Source: Chlamydomonas sphaeroides
Taxonomy: Eukaryota; Chlorophyta; Chlorophyceae; Chlamydomonadales; Chlamydomonadaceae
Length of the DNA: 64,000 bases
Assembly (NCBI GenBank): GCA_001662425.1
Contig: BDDC01000045.1
Span: 9,804-73,803, forward strand
Direction: 5' to 3'
In this document: one piece after another, positions 10,837 to 23,182 of the stretch
Layout: each line of letters begins with the position of its first letter
Numbering within the stretch: position 1 is the stretch's first letter
Program-made: the position numbers and the translations under genes
The notes under the pieces: model-generated
Database searches by the model: none
Told to the model about the DNA's origin: nothing
Seen by the model: only the letters and a program-made list of their open reading frames with translations

Positions 10837-13800
10837 CTACACCGTGAATCCGAACGAGAAGCCCGGCGCTTCGCCAGTCACCGCCGACGCGGCGCCCGCC
10901 TTGCCTTCACCCGTCGCTGCAGCCTTCCCCACCACCTGCCCCTTGCCCTTCTTCGCTTCCTTCCCCCCTGGCCCCTTCTTGGGCTCCTTCGCCCTCGGCC
11001 CCTTGGTGTCGGCCCCCGCGCCGCTGCCGCCGGATGTAGACGGCCTGCCGGCCCCGGTCGGGCCCACGCCCGCCGCCAGCGACCGCAGCAGCGCAGCACG
11101 TGCGGCCGCCTTGCCCGCGGCCCCCTTGGCCGCGCCGCCCTGCAGCTCCTTGCGCAGTGCCAGCAGCGCCTCCTTCTCGGGCTTGCGAGCCAGAACGGCG
11201 GCGCGGTGCCTGCGGGCACGCCAGCAGCACCCAATGCAAGGATGGGAGCGCGCAACCGGCAACGCACCGGCCCGGGCAGCAGAGTGGTGCGCGGTTGGAG
11301 GTTGGCGCCACTGCGCAGCTGTGCAGGCACCTGCCGTACCCCCGTCACCCGGCTCTTGGCGCACCTGGGCGCCAGGCTGTCGTACTTGCGCAGCAGCTGC
11401 TCGTCCTCTTCCAGCGTCGTGCCGTACCGCGCCAGCATGTGCGACACGAGCTTGTCGTAAACTGCCGCCACACGCGCCACCTCGGCGTCGCCGCCGCCGG
11501 CGCCCAGCGCCGCCGTCAAAGCCTTCAGCGCCACCACCGTCGCCGCGGCGGCGGCAGCCTTGTTGGCCACCTCGGCCGCCTTCTCCTCCTCCTCCTCGTC
11601 CTCCTCGTCCTCCCGGTCCGCCCGCCGCCGCTTGCCACCGCCCTTGCCGCCGCCTTTCTTCGGCTGCCCCGAGCCCGCGGCCTTGGCTGCCGCCACAGCG
11701 GCGGCGCGGCCAGAGCGACGCAGCTCCGCCGCGGCCTCGTCGGAGGACAGCAGCACCTGGATAAGCGCCGTCAGGCCCGCCGGCGCCGGCCGCCCCGCAA
11801 ACACCTTGAACACATGGTGCTGCGGGAACAGCCCCAGCCGCTCCGCCAGGCGCTTACGAGACATCAGCCGAGTGCGCAGGGGGTCGGCGGCGTCGGGGTC
11901 CGCTGCCGCCGCGCTGCCGGGGCCCGGGCCGGCGGCGGCGCCGCTGCGCTGCCGGCTGCCGTTGGCGGCGGCGGCGCCGCCGGCCTCAAGCCGCAGCTGC
12001 TCGCCGGCCAGGCGCACCACGAAACCCAGCGGGATCTGCAAGGGCAGTGGCAAGCGGCGGGTGGTCACCGCTGCAGCCTCCCGTTCCCCAGGTTCCGCAC
12101 CAACACGCTGGTGCGAGGGGCCCACGTACCGCCGTCAGCGTGTGGCTCGGGCGCCGGCACTGCGCCCCAGCCCCTGACCAAGTGCACTCCCTGGCGGGAC
12201 GACTCCGCCATGTGGCCCCAGCCCCCGGCCTCCTGGAGTGCCAACGCGCACCTGCGCGTGGTTGTGTGGGTTGCTGCTCTCCACAAAGCCGTAGCCCCGC
12301 AGCAGCTCCGAGTTGCTCAGCTCGCCGTAGTTGTTGACCAGCTCCTCGCCGCGGCCGATGGCGCGGGTGGCGATCATCTGAAGCACGTGCCTGCGACCAC
12401 CACGACCCAGCGTGGGCTGGGTTGACGTCGGTGCATACTAGCGGCCATTATGCGGCTAGGCCGGCCGACCGGCCGCGGCCCAGCACTCGATGCTTGCTGC
12501 GCGCCTGGGCTACGCCGCTGCCCTTGAGCCCAGCTGCGCGGTGGCCCCAGCTCCGCGCTCCTTTTGGCAAGCCGGGTGCGGCCCGCCGGACCCACCTCCT
12601 GGGGCAGTGGAACAACCGCACGTTGACGGCCCCCGTGATGTGGTTGAGCAGGTCCCACACCGGGACCATGGCCTGCAGGCGGCGGGCTTGGGGTTAGGCC
12701 CAGATCGATGGACCAGCGTACAACCAGAACCCCGCCTACATACGGTCGGCCAGCCCTGCCTGCCCGGCATCCCCCCCTTCAAGACGGACGCGCCCAGCGT
12801 GCGGCGGCTCGCAATCACCGTGCCCCGCCTACAGCACGCACCTGGTACTTGTCGTCCCCCAGGATGAAGCTGTAGGAGGCCACCACGCAGCTGGCCCAGC
12901 GGAACAGCTCGTAGCCCGCCTGGCCCGAGGGAATGCCCAGCCCCGGGTTCTCCACAATGAACGGCTCCACCACCTCGGCCCACAGCAGCGGCACCTGGCC
13001 GGCGGGGTTACACAGGGGGAATGGGTGCTCCGGCAGAGCGACGAGCTAGCCTTGCATACACAGGAGGAGCAGCAGCTCGACTTGCCGGCAGGTTAAGGGA
13101 TGGGTTTCGCGGGCTTGCGTGTGGCCGGCGGGGTCGGGGCTGGTGAGAACTAGGGCTGCCGAAGTTGGCGGGCCGTGGGCCGGCGCAGGGCTGCTGCGGC
13201 TGCACTCACCTGCGTGGGCGCGTCTGCCGGGTGCTGCACCCGGCCCAGCATCTTGTCGTACGCTGCCGTACCGTGGAGCTCCCGGAACTCGCCGCGCTGC
13301 GACGCGCAGCAAGGCAAAGCAGAGCCCAGCAGGGGTCAGCATGGGGTGGCCCCTTCTCGCCTTCTGGACCGGACGGCGGCGGCGGTGGCACGTGCCGCCC
13401 GCAGTCCGCACGCATGCGCGCAGCAGTCCATGTGCCGCAGCGGCACCGAGCGGAGTTGCCATGCTGCCGTACCTTCCAGTACAGTGGCATGTGGCTCATG
13501 TCGGCCGGCAGCAGCGACAGGTACGGCTCCCACCGCGACTCGGCGCCGCGTGCCCTCTCGTGCATCACTGCCAGGATGAGGCCCTGCACCTGCGGCACGC
13601 GGGAGGGCGAGGAGGGCGGGGCAGACGCGGCAAGTGGCAGCGGTGGGTGCAGCGCCGGTCGGATGGGCCACTCGCAGGTGGATTCTGGTAGCGCCAGCGA
13701 GGCCCCGCTGCGGCCTGCGGGCACCGCAGCAACGGCTGAGCTGAGGCGACGCACCCGGGGCCAGCATGCAACACCCCGCAGGTGCAGCATGCCTGCCAAC

Positions 13801-14747
13801 CGCAACACCAGGCACACCCTCAACCCCGTGGGTAGTCCCAACCTCCTAGAGCGGACCTCCAGGATTTCATCATCCGCCGGCTTGGTCAGCCCATAGTCTA
13901 CGAGGCAGGGACAGCCAGGCAGGAGGAAGGAAGGACCCGAAGGTGAGCGCGCACGAACGCCGGCGCTGAACCTGGCGGCGGCCAGCGGTGCTGCGGCCGC
14001 GGCCGTTGAAACGGCGGCGCGCCCGCCCGATGATCTCAGCAGGGTCTGCCGTACGCGTTACGGATGCCGTACCCTCCAGGAGCTCAGCGATGCCGCAGTT
14101 GTCGGCCATGAGTACGGCGCCGTCCGGCACCTCTACGACCACCTCCCCCTGCGCCGCCGCGGGGAAGGACGGGCGGGAAGCGACTCAGGAGGCTGGGGGC
14201 CACTCGCCGCGCTCCGGTCCGGAGGTGCTGTGTGGCCGCGTGCGCGAGCCGCTGTGGTCGCGTAGGCGGGGCGGCCGCAGGGCCGCCAGGGCCCCAGCGG
14301 CGGCGCCAGGCCAGGCGTGCCATGCGGGATTTCCCCGTACCCAGCTGCAGCGCAGCTCCATATAAGTACATCGCCCATATAAGTACGCTGTCTATGCGCG
14401 CCCCGTGGTGGTTCCTGGTCGCTAGTCAAAGGAGCCATGCCCTCGTGCTGAGGCCCTGGCTGCCAGCGCTGGCGCACCATCTTGATGTCCCTCGAAGCCA
14501 CGAGCGCTCTGCCAGTAGCAGGCAGCACCGCCAGCTGGGAGCTGGGGAAGCGCACTCGCTCGGACCCGCACCACTGCAGGAAGCGCTGCTCGCAGTCGGC
14601 CTTGGAGGTGGCGCCCGTGCAGCCGACGGGGCTGCGAAAAGCTGAGTCGGGGGCCGGGGCGGCACCAGCGGAGGGGCTGGGGGCGCCGCCGGTCGAGCTG
14701 CCGGCGCCGGCATGCGCGCCCTTCGCGGTCTTGGCCTTAGCAGGCAT
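10837..14747 (-). CDS. SET-domain protein-lysine methyltransferase, Rubisco-LSMT/SETD6 class
   Basis: About ten exons on the minus strand give a protein of roughly 650-680 residues, starting at ATG 14747 and ending at TAG 10837-10839. Exon 1 (14747-14478) holds a low-complexity N-terminus and the start of a split SET domain. Later segments carry VEVPDGAVLMADNCGI, the iSET helices (QGLILAVMHERARG, WEPYLSLLP) and the cofactor and active-site region VPVWDLLNHITGAVNV. These are followed by GEELVNNYGELSNSELL and RGYGFVESSNPHNHAQ. A C-terminal substrate-binding domain includes RYGTTLEEDEQLL. Enzymes of this class use S-adenosylmethionine to methylate lysines in targets such as Rubisco, aldolases, ribosomal proteins or NF-kB; the target here is unknown. 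Unusual additions are a Lys/Glu-rich insert in the substrate-binding region and a Lys/Pro/Gly-rich C-terminal tail. No clear transit peptide was seen. Confidence 0.85.
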
Positions 14748-15111
14748 CGCGAGACGGGCGAGAACGGTTGTGGGCGAGCCGCCCACGCTCGCTCCGATGT
14801 CGGGACTGCTACCGGGAGCCCAGGTTGCAACGCGAACGGGCTCTATCGCACAAGTATGCCAATACAAGGTGGATGGGACGTCACGGGTTGCTCGGGGGGC
14901 TTCGGGGGCGAAATCGGCTTGTCGGTTAAAGACAACGGTCGGTCGCCCATCCCACGGAGGCCAACACAGCGGAAGCGAATTACGTTTTGCATCCCACGTA
15001 GCTTAGATCGCCTCAATTGTAACACGGGCGGAGGCGTAAGCGAGCCGCCGCATATTGAGTCCGAGGACCGCTGCCCTGCTAGAACGAGCGATCTAAGTTA
15101 GGGCAGCTCGC
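14748..15111. promoter_or_regulatory. Shared upstream region of two divergent genes
   Basis: The SET-domain gene begins at 14747 on the minus strand and the 15112 gene begins on the plus strand, leaving 364 bases between start codons. Both promoters and 5' leaders must fit here, so it is a candidate bidirectional promoter. No TATA box or named motif could be assigned with confidence. Confidence 0.5.
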
Positions 15112-17744
15112 ATGCGCTTAGGGCAATTGCGGCAGCCCTCTGGGGCTGTCGCGGCGCGTACACAAGCGCAAGTCGCGGCGCCTCGGTGCTCGGTGCTTGC
15201 TCGGCGCCCGCTCGTCGTTACGGCGGGCTGGAATCCCCTCGGCGGAGGCAAGGGTGGTGGTGGCAAGGACAAGGAGGACGCTGCTCGGCGAGCGCTTGAG
15301 GTGCGGGTCGCATGCCCTCGCAGCCTCAACTCGCTGCCCTGCAACCCGCGAACACTTTCCCCTACCCATACCGGCCCACTCACAGCAATCCTTCGGCCAG
15401 AAGAAGTTTGGCGCGGACGCGAGCAAGAAGGTCCCGGCCAAGCCCCCGGCCAAGCCCCCTGTGGGCGCCGATGCCCCCAAGGAGGCCCCGAAGAACCCGC
15501 TCCAAAACCTCTTCGGGGGCGGCGGAGGGACACCTCCCTCCGGTGGCGGTGGCGGTGGCGGCGGTGGTGGCGGCGACGGGGGTGGTGGCTTCTTCTCGGG
15601 AGCGGGAGCAGATTCCGGCGGCGAGGAGCCCATCCACATCGAGCTGCTGAAGCTCATGCGCGGCACCTGGGTCCTCCTCAGCAACCTGGCCCTCTTCCTG
15701 GCCTTCTCCAGCTTCCTGCACAGGTGGGGCGCTAGCATCTTAGCACGACGGCGTGCCGGGGGTGTGGCGCGGGCCCCAAAGCTCTGCGGTCGGCAGACCC
15801 CGCAGGCCGGCAGCGGCTGGCGGCGCGGCGGTGCCTGTACCCATTGGGGGCGGCGATGGCGTTCCTCCCAAGGCTTCAGCCGCCGCGACGCCACAGCCCC
15901 GGAACACTTTGTTCAGCTGGCACCTTAGACAGTGCCTGCATTGGCCCTGGGGTCATGGACCCTGCGGCTTCACTTCTACGGACCGGCCGACGTCGTGCCG
16001 CACCCTGCAGCCGCCCAGCCCCGGCGCCACCCACCCAGCCCTCGCCGCGGCCTAGGCCTGCCCTGGCTCCACTCCAGGCACACTGACGCACTGCAGCATC
16101 CCCATCCTCAGCAGCAGCACGCGCTGCGCTGCGCTCGATTACCCCGTTCGCGCGCTGCCTCGCGTCCCTCCGCTGCGGCGCCCGCACAGCGCACGGTGTC
16201 GGTCGGATGTGGCTCGTATGCTCGCCCCTTCCCCCGCTGACCGCCGCCTCCTGCCTCCCTCCGCGCCCTGCCCTCACCCCGCCGCCGCCAGGTCTCTGGA
16301 CTGGTTCGTGCAGACCGAGCTGCTGGTGGCCGTGGGCGCTCCCCAGCAGGCGGGCGAGCGCGTGGTCGGCAAGTTCTTCGAGCTCATCGAGTGGTTTGAG
16401 CGCCGCGTGCTGGGCTGGACGCTGCCGGGCGACGAGGAGGCGGAGGACGCGAGCATGAAGGTGGGCGGCAGGGGACGGCGGTGGTGGGCAGCGGGGGCGG
16501 GTGGGGCCGCCACAGAGGGTCCAGGTGGCCGGGAGCGTGCAGCTGTGACCCATGGGGGCCATATCGTGGGGCCGCAGTGGGATGCCGAGGGGCGTAGATG
16601 GGCGGTTGGGCGCAGCGGCCCGTTCGCGGGGGCTGGCGGGAGTCACAGGCGGTCTGCGTGTCTTGATGGGTGGACGAGCGCAGAGCGGCTCGGTCGCAGC
16701 GGCGGCAGGCTGCTGTAAGGCTTGGGAGCGAGGGACGGCGGGGTGGGCCCAGCGCGGGCGCGGAGGACAGGGGTTGCAGGGGGCCGCGCGAGCGAGGCAC
16801 CGCACCTGGCGCGGCGCAGCAGCGCGTTCGCGGACGCGCTGGTGCACTCAAGGGCGCCCGGGCTCTAGCCAGCCAACCCGCTGCGCCTCCGCCTCACCTC
16901 ACCATATCTTGACGTGTGTGTGTGCGTGTGTGGCTGCAGGTGTATGAGGTGCTGCAGAACTACACGCCCGAGCAGGCCGCGTACACGTTCGCGGAGCTCA
17001 GGTGCGGAGGCGGCGCACCGGGGCAGGGGGCTGGGCGTACCTGAGGTGGCGGAGGCGGCCAGGGGCGTCGGTGGTCCGACAGGAAACCCCCGCGAGCCAC
17101 GCTTCGCCTGCCCCGCCCTCACCGGCAGCCGTGCCTCCTCCTGGCCATGCTGCCCATCGCCGCTTTGCACGCTGCCCACCCTCAACTCCGACCCTCGTCC
17201 ACCTATCGCCGCGTGCGTCCCACCAGCCTAGCCCTGCGGCGCCAAGCGCCTCGCTTCTGCCGCGTCGCCCGCCCGCCTTGCCTCCCTCCCACCCACCCGC
17301 CAGCCAAGCCCCCACCCCCCGTCTCCACATCCCGTGGCATTCCTCAAGCCCCATCCCTGACGCCCGTTCGTCCGAAAGCCACATCGCTCACGCGCAATGC
17401 ACCCATCCCCATCCCACCTCCCCATCTCCCCACCTCCCCATCTCCCCATCTCCCCACCTCTCCACTTCCCCATCCCCAGGTACAAGAAGGAGCTCACCGG
17501 CGCGGACCGCAAGCTGCTGTACAACGCCTACGCCATGCGCTACGACGAGCGCAAGGGCGGCGTCAAGGGCGACGTGGACCCCAGGCAACTCGAGGCGCTT
17601 CACGACCGGCTGGAGCCCTGGGAGGCGGACCGCCGCGAGTGGCAGCGCGCCAAGGCGGCGGGCAGGGAGGACGAATACTGGGCGGCGCCGGGGCGGGAGG
17701 CGCTGTACCAGGCGATGGTGGGCCGGCCGCGGGTGGCGGCGTGA
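15112..17744 (+). CDS. Unrecognised probable chloroplast membrane protein, glycine-rich
   Basis: Five exons (15112-15300, 15386-15723, 16292-16460, 16940-17001, 17480-17744) join in phase to 340 residues. The N-terminus is basic and Ala/Arg-rich with few acidic residues, like a chloroplast transit peptide. It is followed by a Lys/Ala/Pro segment (KKVPAKPPAKPP) and a run of glycines. One predicted membrane helix, TWVLLSNLALFLAFSSFL, comes next. The C-terminal half is charged and helical (DWFVQTELLVAV, EQAAYTFAELR, YKKELTGADRKLLYNAY). I do not recognise a family. The exon phases and the TGTAA 77 bases after the stop make it a convincing gene, but its function is unknown. Confidence 0.75.
17401..17478 (+). 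repeat. Pyrimidine-rich CCCCATCTCCCCACCT minisatellite in an intron
   Basis: Irregular short repeats of CCCATCTCC and CCCACCTCC fill the end of the last intron of the 15112 gene and run into its 3' splice site, acting as an unusually long polypyrimidine tract. Confidence 0.7.
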
Positions 17745-17820
17745 GGGGTTTGGGGAGGAGGGCTGGGGCTGGGAAGCAGGAGGGGGAGGAAGGGGGAGGG
17801 GAAGGGTGATGCGCTGGCAT

Positions 17821-17825
17821 TGTAA
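17821..17825 (+). terminator. TGTAA polyadenylation signal of the 15112 gene
   Basis: Exact TGTAA 77 bases after the TGA at 17742-17744. Confidence 0.65.
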
Positions 17826-18070
17826 CTCGAGGCAGAACCATCATCGGCAGTTGGTAGGGCCGACTGTCGACAGCGCTGCATACCCGGCAACAGCGTATTG
17901 GACGCTAAACACAGCCACTATTTGATGCAAAGACAGTTGTATCGAACCCGTTCTACGGTTCTAGGGCTTTGACCCGCCCGCTCAGCCTAGGCAACCTGTC
18001 GAGGAAATTGGCATGTTCGCGTAGTGTAACTTTGCGAGCATAGAGGCCCTGGAGGCGACCCCGGCCAACA

Positions 18071-19634
18071 ATGTCGCCCGAACGTCTCGTCTGCTCGCGC
18101 GCCCCATCGCAGCGCGCCGATGTATCAGCATCAGTTTACCTAGCAGCGCTTGCCGAGGTGTGCGGGAGGGAAGCTACTTGGTCGTCGAGCGTTTCAAGGC
18201 CGCAAGGATGTTGCGGCATTGCCGAGCTGGCTCTGACTGGGCTTCGGTGCGCTCGTTCACGCGCGCTGCAGGGCAAGACCCTTCAGCAAGGAAATTACGA
18301 GCACGAGGATGTGCCGTGCCCGCCTGACCGCCTGCCCGTCCTGGTGTCGGAGCTGGCGAGTGCCATCGCGGGCAACGGCCACACCGTCAACTGCGACATG
18401 CCCGCTGAGGCCTTCAGCCAGCTGCACAACCGCGTGCAGTCGCTGCTGCAGGTACTGACCCTCGCGTCCCACCGGCCGTGCGAGGTCGTGGCGCTTCGCG
18501 TCACCCTTGCCCTTCCCTGCCGTAACGCCCCACACTGACTGTTCAGCGTGTTGCCTGCGCGTTTGCGTCCCGTGCCGCCCTGCACCTCCAGAGCTACAGC
18601 CTGGGCCCCGGCGCGGCCGACTGGCGGGCCTTCGCCGTGTGGGGCGATCACGCATATCTGCGACACCTGCTGTGGAGCTGCGAGCAGTTCGAGGTCATGG
18701 TGAGGGCTATGCCGCACCTCGCACACGATATGCCGCTGTCATGTACGGCATCGCCACAGCTTTTACGGCGTGTGTTACTTACTGTATAAGCTAGAGTACT
18801 ATTTTGAGTATCAGCTGTAAGTTGTGGTACACATGTGTATGTGAGCGCTGCCCACGCAGCCGATTCCCTGCGTGGCCCCTATGCCATGCCCCCGCCCGCC
18901 GGCGGCAGCTGCTGTGCTGGCGGCCGGGCCAGGTCAGCCGCGTGCACAACCACGGCACCAGCCACTGCTGGCTGGCGGTACTGGAGGGGGAGGTGCACGA
19001 GACGCAGTACCCGCTGCCGCCGGACGAGGCCGGAAGGCAGGGGCCGCAGCGCTCGCCGGACCGGGCGGACCGTGGCGCCGAAGTACGCTCGGGCCCGGAC
19101 GAGCGGCCGCTGCGGGAGCAGCGCGGCGCACCTGGGGCGCGGCCCGAGGCCGGCGCGTGCGATGAGGCGGCGAGCAAGGGGGCCGCGGTCGCGTCGGCGA
19201 CGGGCGATGTCCCCGGCGGCAGGCCGGCAGGCCCACAGCTGCAACTGCTGCCGACCCTGGAGCGCGCTCTGCCGGTGGGTCCAGGGCTTCAGGCCGGGAA
19301 GGCTCGAAGCTCCTGTCCTGCCGCCCCTGCCCTGCCCCGACCGCCACGCCCCCGCACTTGACCCCGAACCGCGCCCAACGCCCCTCCCGCGCAGCGAGGC
19401 AGCGTGGCTCACATATCCGATAGGACCGCACTGCATTCGGTGGCCTGCGCCGCCGGCGGGCCGCCGGCTGCTACGCTGCACGTCTACGCGCCGCCCATTC
19501 GCCGCGTGCGCGCCTGGGACCCCGCCACCGGTGCTGCCAGCGACTGCACGCCCGGCTTCTTCTCGCGGCATGCGGTCTGCGGGGCGGGCACCGGCGCGGG
19601 CGCGGCAGGGGTCGAGCACGGCCGCCGAGGGTGA
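18071..19634 (+). CDS. CDO: Cysteine dioxygenase
   Basis: Four exons (18071-18451, 18592-18699, 18909-19274, 19395-19634) join in phase to 364 residues. Cysteine dioxygenase is a non-haem iron cupin that oxidises cysteine to cysteine sulfinate. The first cupin motif RVHNHGTSHCWLAVLEGEV supplies the HxH iron ligands and, in SHCW, the cysteine that in animal enzymes cross-links to a tyrosine. The second motif carries the third iron histidine in ISDRTALHSV and the tyrosine in LHVYAPPI. The protein is longer than the ~200-residue animal enzyme because of an N-terminal region and a low-complexity insert of about 90 residues between the two motifs (about 19020-19260). ATG 18071 gives the longest frame; an internal start cannot be excluded. 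No TGTAA was found nearby. Confidence 0.9.
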
Positions 19635-21588
19635 GGGCAGCGGTCCAGTGCAGCAGGAACGCACCGAGGGGATCAGAGGTGGAGAGGGTGCAGCCAGCTC
19701 CGGCGTACTTGGACCGGGGATCCCCCAAAGCGAAAGGCACGGCGTGGCGGTCTCGAGGGGCGCGATCGCCTCCGCTGTGCTGTGCTGATGTTTGATATGA
19801 ATGGGTATTCTTGCGTCCCTGTGGGAGAGGCCGCACCCGGGTGGGCCGAGAGAGGCTGACCTTTGCCAGGCGCACATGTATCATTCCATCACGCTGTGTG
19901 TACGCACCGCATCGGCGCCTGAGGCATGTGGCACTTGAGCTGTCCGTACTAAGGACTTCGACCATTCATCCTGGAGCCACAATAAAGCCTGGGTTGCGTA
20001 CCATGCGTACCATCTCGCAAGCCCGTGGCGGCAGGTGGCATGCGGCCAGGGCAGGGGCTAAGGCGCCCGATCACGCGCGCACAGCCGTTTTGCAAGGGTT
20101 GGGTGCGAGGACGTGAGATGGCCTCGCTGTCGGGCTCATGGGGGCGCTAGGAAGAGTCCTGTTGCCGCGCTGCTGTATTCATTGAAGTTTGTACCCTACG
20201 GAACGGGGCAAGCCAACGCATACGCCTCGTGCTGTCGAAGCGGAGGCTGTGAGGCTGCGAGGAGCCTGCGAGCCGTGAGGTGTAGGGTGAGGCGGCACCT
20301 GCGCAGTGCGCGTCGGCTGGCGTCCGCGTGGCCCCTCGCGCGCAGGCCAGCGGTACACCAGTTGACACCTGCACAGCAGTCACTGGCACGTCTGGCATGT
20401 TACACACACTGTGTGGGGGTTCTGTTTAACTTAACACTGGAACACACTGTCCATATGTCAAGACTGTCTTCAGAGCACACTGGGTCACCCAAGCGCGTAG
20501 AAGGCCCGCGACAACATGCGCAGGCCGACTCGCGCCTGGTTCCCCGTACGACAGTGACCGCCGCCAGGACCTGAACATAACGACAAATCAACTTGGTAGA
20601 ACAAAAACACTGTAAACAATGATTGCACCACAGCAGGCCGCCACAACAAAGCCACATGGCCCGCTTCTGTCAGACGATTGAGCCCCGCAGCAGCGGACCC
20701 AGAGCCCGAGTTCCCGTCGTCTCCCACAACAGAGCCTGGCACATGCAACACGGCAGTGGGAGTCGCAGACCTCTCCAGCCCATGGAGCCACACCACACCA
20801 CACCACACCTTGCCGCGCGGGAACTTCCCCACATCCGAAGACTGCGGAAGTCTTCGAATCCGAGGGCCCCGAACCTCGTCGCACTCAAACACTTGGCACA
20901 GCACATCACGAGCCGACGACATATCCCGGCGCACCGCGCCGTCCCGCAGAACGCCCAGCCGAACGCCTAGCCGAAAGCGTATGCACCACGAAACTATCCA
21001 GACACGCACTCTGAAGCATCTCCGTCACATCAGCGGCACGCACAGGCAGACATCTGGCGGGTGCGGGAAACTGCCGCTACCCTTCTAGTACGATCGCGCA
21101 TTCCTCCACGCGACGCGGCCAAAAACCGCGGCCTTGCAGCGCGACAACCGTCCGTGCGTCCCACACACCAGGTCCCACACACCAGGTAAAACCAGCAGCG
21201 TTCGCAAAAAGCCACCAGAACACGACATACGTCCATAACTCTTGTACCGATGGCCCTGCCCAGGCACAATCGGACAGAGACAAAACACCAAACACCAACA
21301 CAACGTCAGGTGTGCCAACGAGGAAAGGACAAGGATTGAGGAAGGACAAGGGTTGAGTTGAAGGAGGCAAAACTACCAGCCGCAGCGTCCAACAGGCGGC
21401 CGCGTCCTACAACACCTTGGCGACCTTCATCGTCTTCGCCCAACATGCCAGCGGCAACCAATCTCCACATCTTTCTTCATAATCGCGCCCAGGCCTCGTC
21501 CGCGCGCTCGCGATGAAAGAGCGCGCCCGCCTCCAAAATGGGTGCCTTGGCTAGTATGCCAGCCGCCGCCGCTCGGGCATCGCGCGGC
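19635..21588. other. Convergent intergenic region, no gene recognised
   Basis: This lies between the ends of the CDO gene and the minus-strand DUF506 gene. Open frames here have no motifs. Small features are AATAAA at 19981-19986, a short GAAGACT...AGTCTTC hairpin near 20838-20855, CACAC-rich runs near 20790-20810, and a minus-strand TGTAA (TTACA at 20400-20404). That last site could end a 1.2-kb 3' UTR of the DUF506 gene, but this is speculative. Confidence 0.4.
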
Positions 21589-23182
21589 TCAGGGCCCGCG
21601 GTGCGTCATCCTGCGCAGCGACGACGACCGCAGCGTGCCGAACAGCATCTGCCGACACGCGGCCTCGCCGTCGCCGCACACGCCGTCACCGCCGCCCTCA
21701 GCCGGCGGCTCGGCGTCATCCTCTTCGGGCGACTCCGCGTCCGCGTCACCGCCCGGCCCCCGGGTGCTGCCGTTGGAGCTGCCGCCCACGGTGCTCGCGC
21801 CGCTGCCGCAGCATGACGACGCTGAGCTGCCGCTAGGCCGCGCGTAAAGGCTCGCCAGGGCGCCTGGCTTGCGGCCGCGCCAGCTGCTGCCGCGCTCGCG
21901 GCTCGGCGACTGCGGCTGCGGCCACTCCTCCGATTTGGGGCGCACGTCGAAGCCGCGCACTACACGCGCAGGCGCGTGGCTTGCGCCGCCAGCCGGGCCC
22001 GACCGCACCGCCGCCGCGGCCGCGGCCGCCGCCGCTCCCCCGCCGTGCACTTTGAACTCGTGCGCGCCGCCGCCGGGCTCCAGGCCGTGCCAGGCGTTGG
22101 CCGCTTCGCCGCTGACAGGGCTAGCGTGCGGTGGCGCCGCCGCGGGCGGCGGCGCAACAGCCGGGTCCGGCAGCGGTTGCGCGAGCCGCAGCCTGTGCTG
22201 TTCCACCACCGACCAGCGCCCCAGTAGGGCCTGGGTGCGGCGCCAGGGAGGCACCTCGGCACCCTGGCTGCTGAAATTCTGAGCAATTAACTTGGCGGCG
22301 GCCGTGATGAGAGCCGCCAGCCGGTCGTACGTTCCAATGAAGATTTCCGGCGCGTTGGCGCGCAGCGCCACCTCGTAGGCGCTCGTGCTGGGCGCAACGG
22401 CCAGGTGATCGCGCAAGGAGGTGTCCACCACGACCAGCTCACCCGGGAAACGGTCTGTGGGAAAAATTGATAGTGCAGTCAGTCAGGCAGTACGGACAAC
22501 TTGTTGGCAACGGGCAAGGTGGCGGGGCTTGGAAGAATGCACGCTTCAGGGGATTGACTGCTTCTTACCGGGGGCAGACACGACCAGGAACGGGGCGCTG
22601 ATGCGCGTCGTGTAGGGCGCGCGGGCGTCGGGGGCGGCGGGGAACACGACCTCAGCCGTGATGCCGGCGCCCCTGCAGACAGCTGCCATGTCAGCCAGCG
22701 CAGCTCCCGCGCCGAGCTGCGACGGTAGCGCCAGTAAGAGCACGCCCCGCACCTGCGAAGGTTACGAAAGAGGGCAGTGGTAACATCGCTCGACACTTCT
22801 TCGCTGTCGGGATGAGCCTGCGACGCACCTTGCGCTCCAGGCCCCCATACTTCAGAGGAGGCGAGGGTACTGAATGGGGAATCAAGACGGCTCTCTGAAA
22901 GGCCCGGGCGTTTGCGGAATGAATAAGCACGGGCGACGTGGTCTCCAGGGTGAACTGAAGGCGCTCCTCCTCCACCTCATCCTTGGCTAAGTCATCCTTT
23001 GCAGGGACGTGCGTCTTGCCGCTGCGGGTGAAGGCGCGCAGCCACCATGCACCTGCGCCTGGGCCTGCTGCGGCCTGCTGCGCAGGCTTAGGCAGAGTTG
23101 CCGGTGGGGCCTCCTTATGCTGGTCATTGCTGCGTCCTGATTTGGAAGAGACTCGGAAGAGGTTAAGGCGCCGCGGGGCCAT
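21589..23182 (-). CDS. PDDEXK-like DUF506 family protein
   Basis: Three exons on the minus strand, starting at ATG 23182, give about 470 residues. The first exon (23182-22829) ends at LKYGGLERK|GTGCGT. The second carries RGVLLLALPSQLGAGAALAD and the third the family core. That core reads FPGELVVVDTSLRDHLAVA, then PEIFIGTYDRLAALITAAAK and AEVPPWRRTQALLGRW. It matches the plant DUF506/PDDEXK_6 pattern of a beta strand with acidic residue, a D/ERL helix and a PPWR motif. The family is plant-wide and its biochemical role is poorly defined; a nuclease-like fold is inferred from structure prediction in the family, not shown here. The C-terminal ~190 residues are Ala/Gly/Ser-rich and disordered, with a polyalanine run. 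Confidence 0.75.

Noticed and set aside
11100..12425. 441-codon plus-strand open frame
   Set aside because: Antisense to the SET-gene exons, which carry clear domain motifs; composition is Arg/Ala/Pro as expected for a shadow frame.
20113..21370. Overlapping frames of 75-175 codons on both strands
   Set aside because: No motif or splice support; the region is most simply 3' flanking sequence of two convergent genes.
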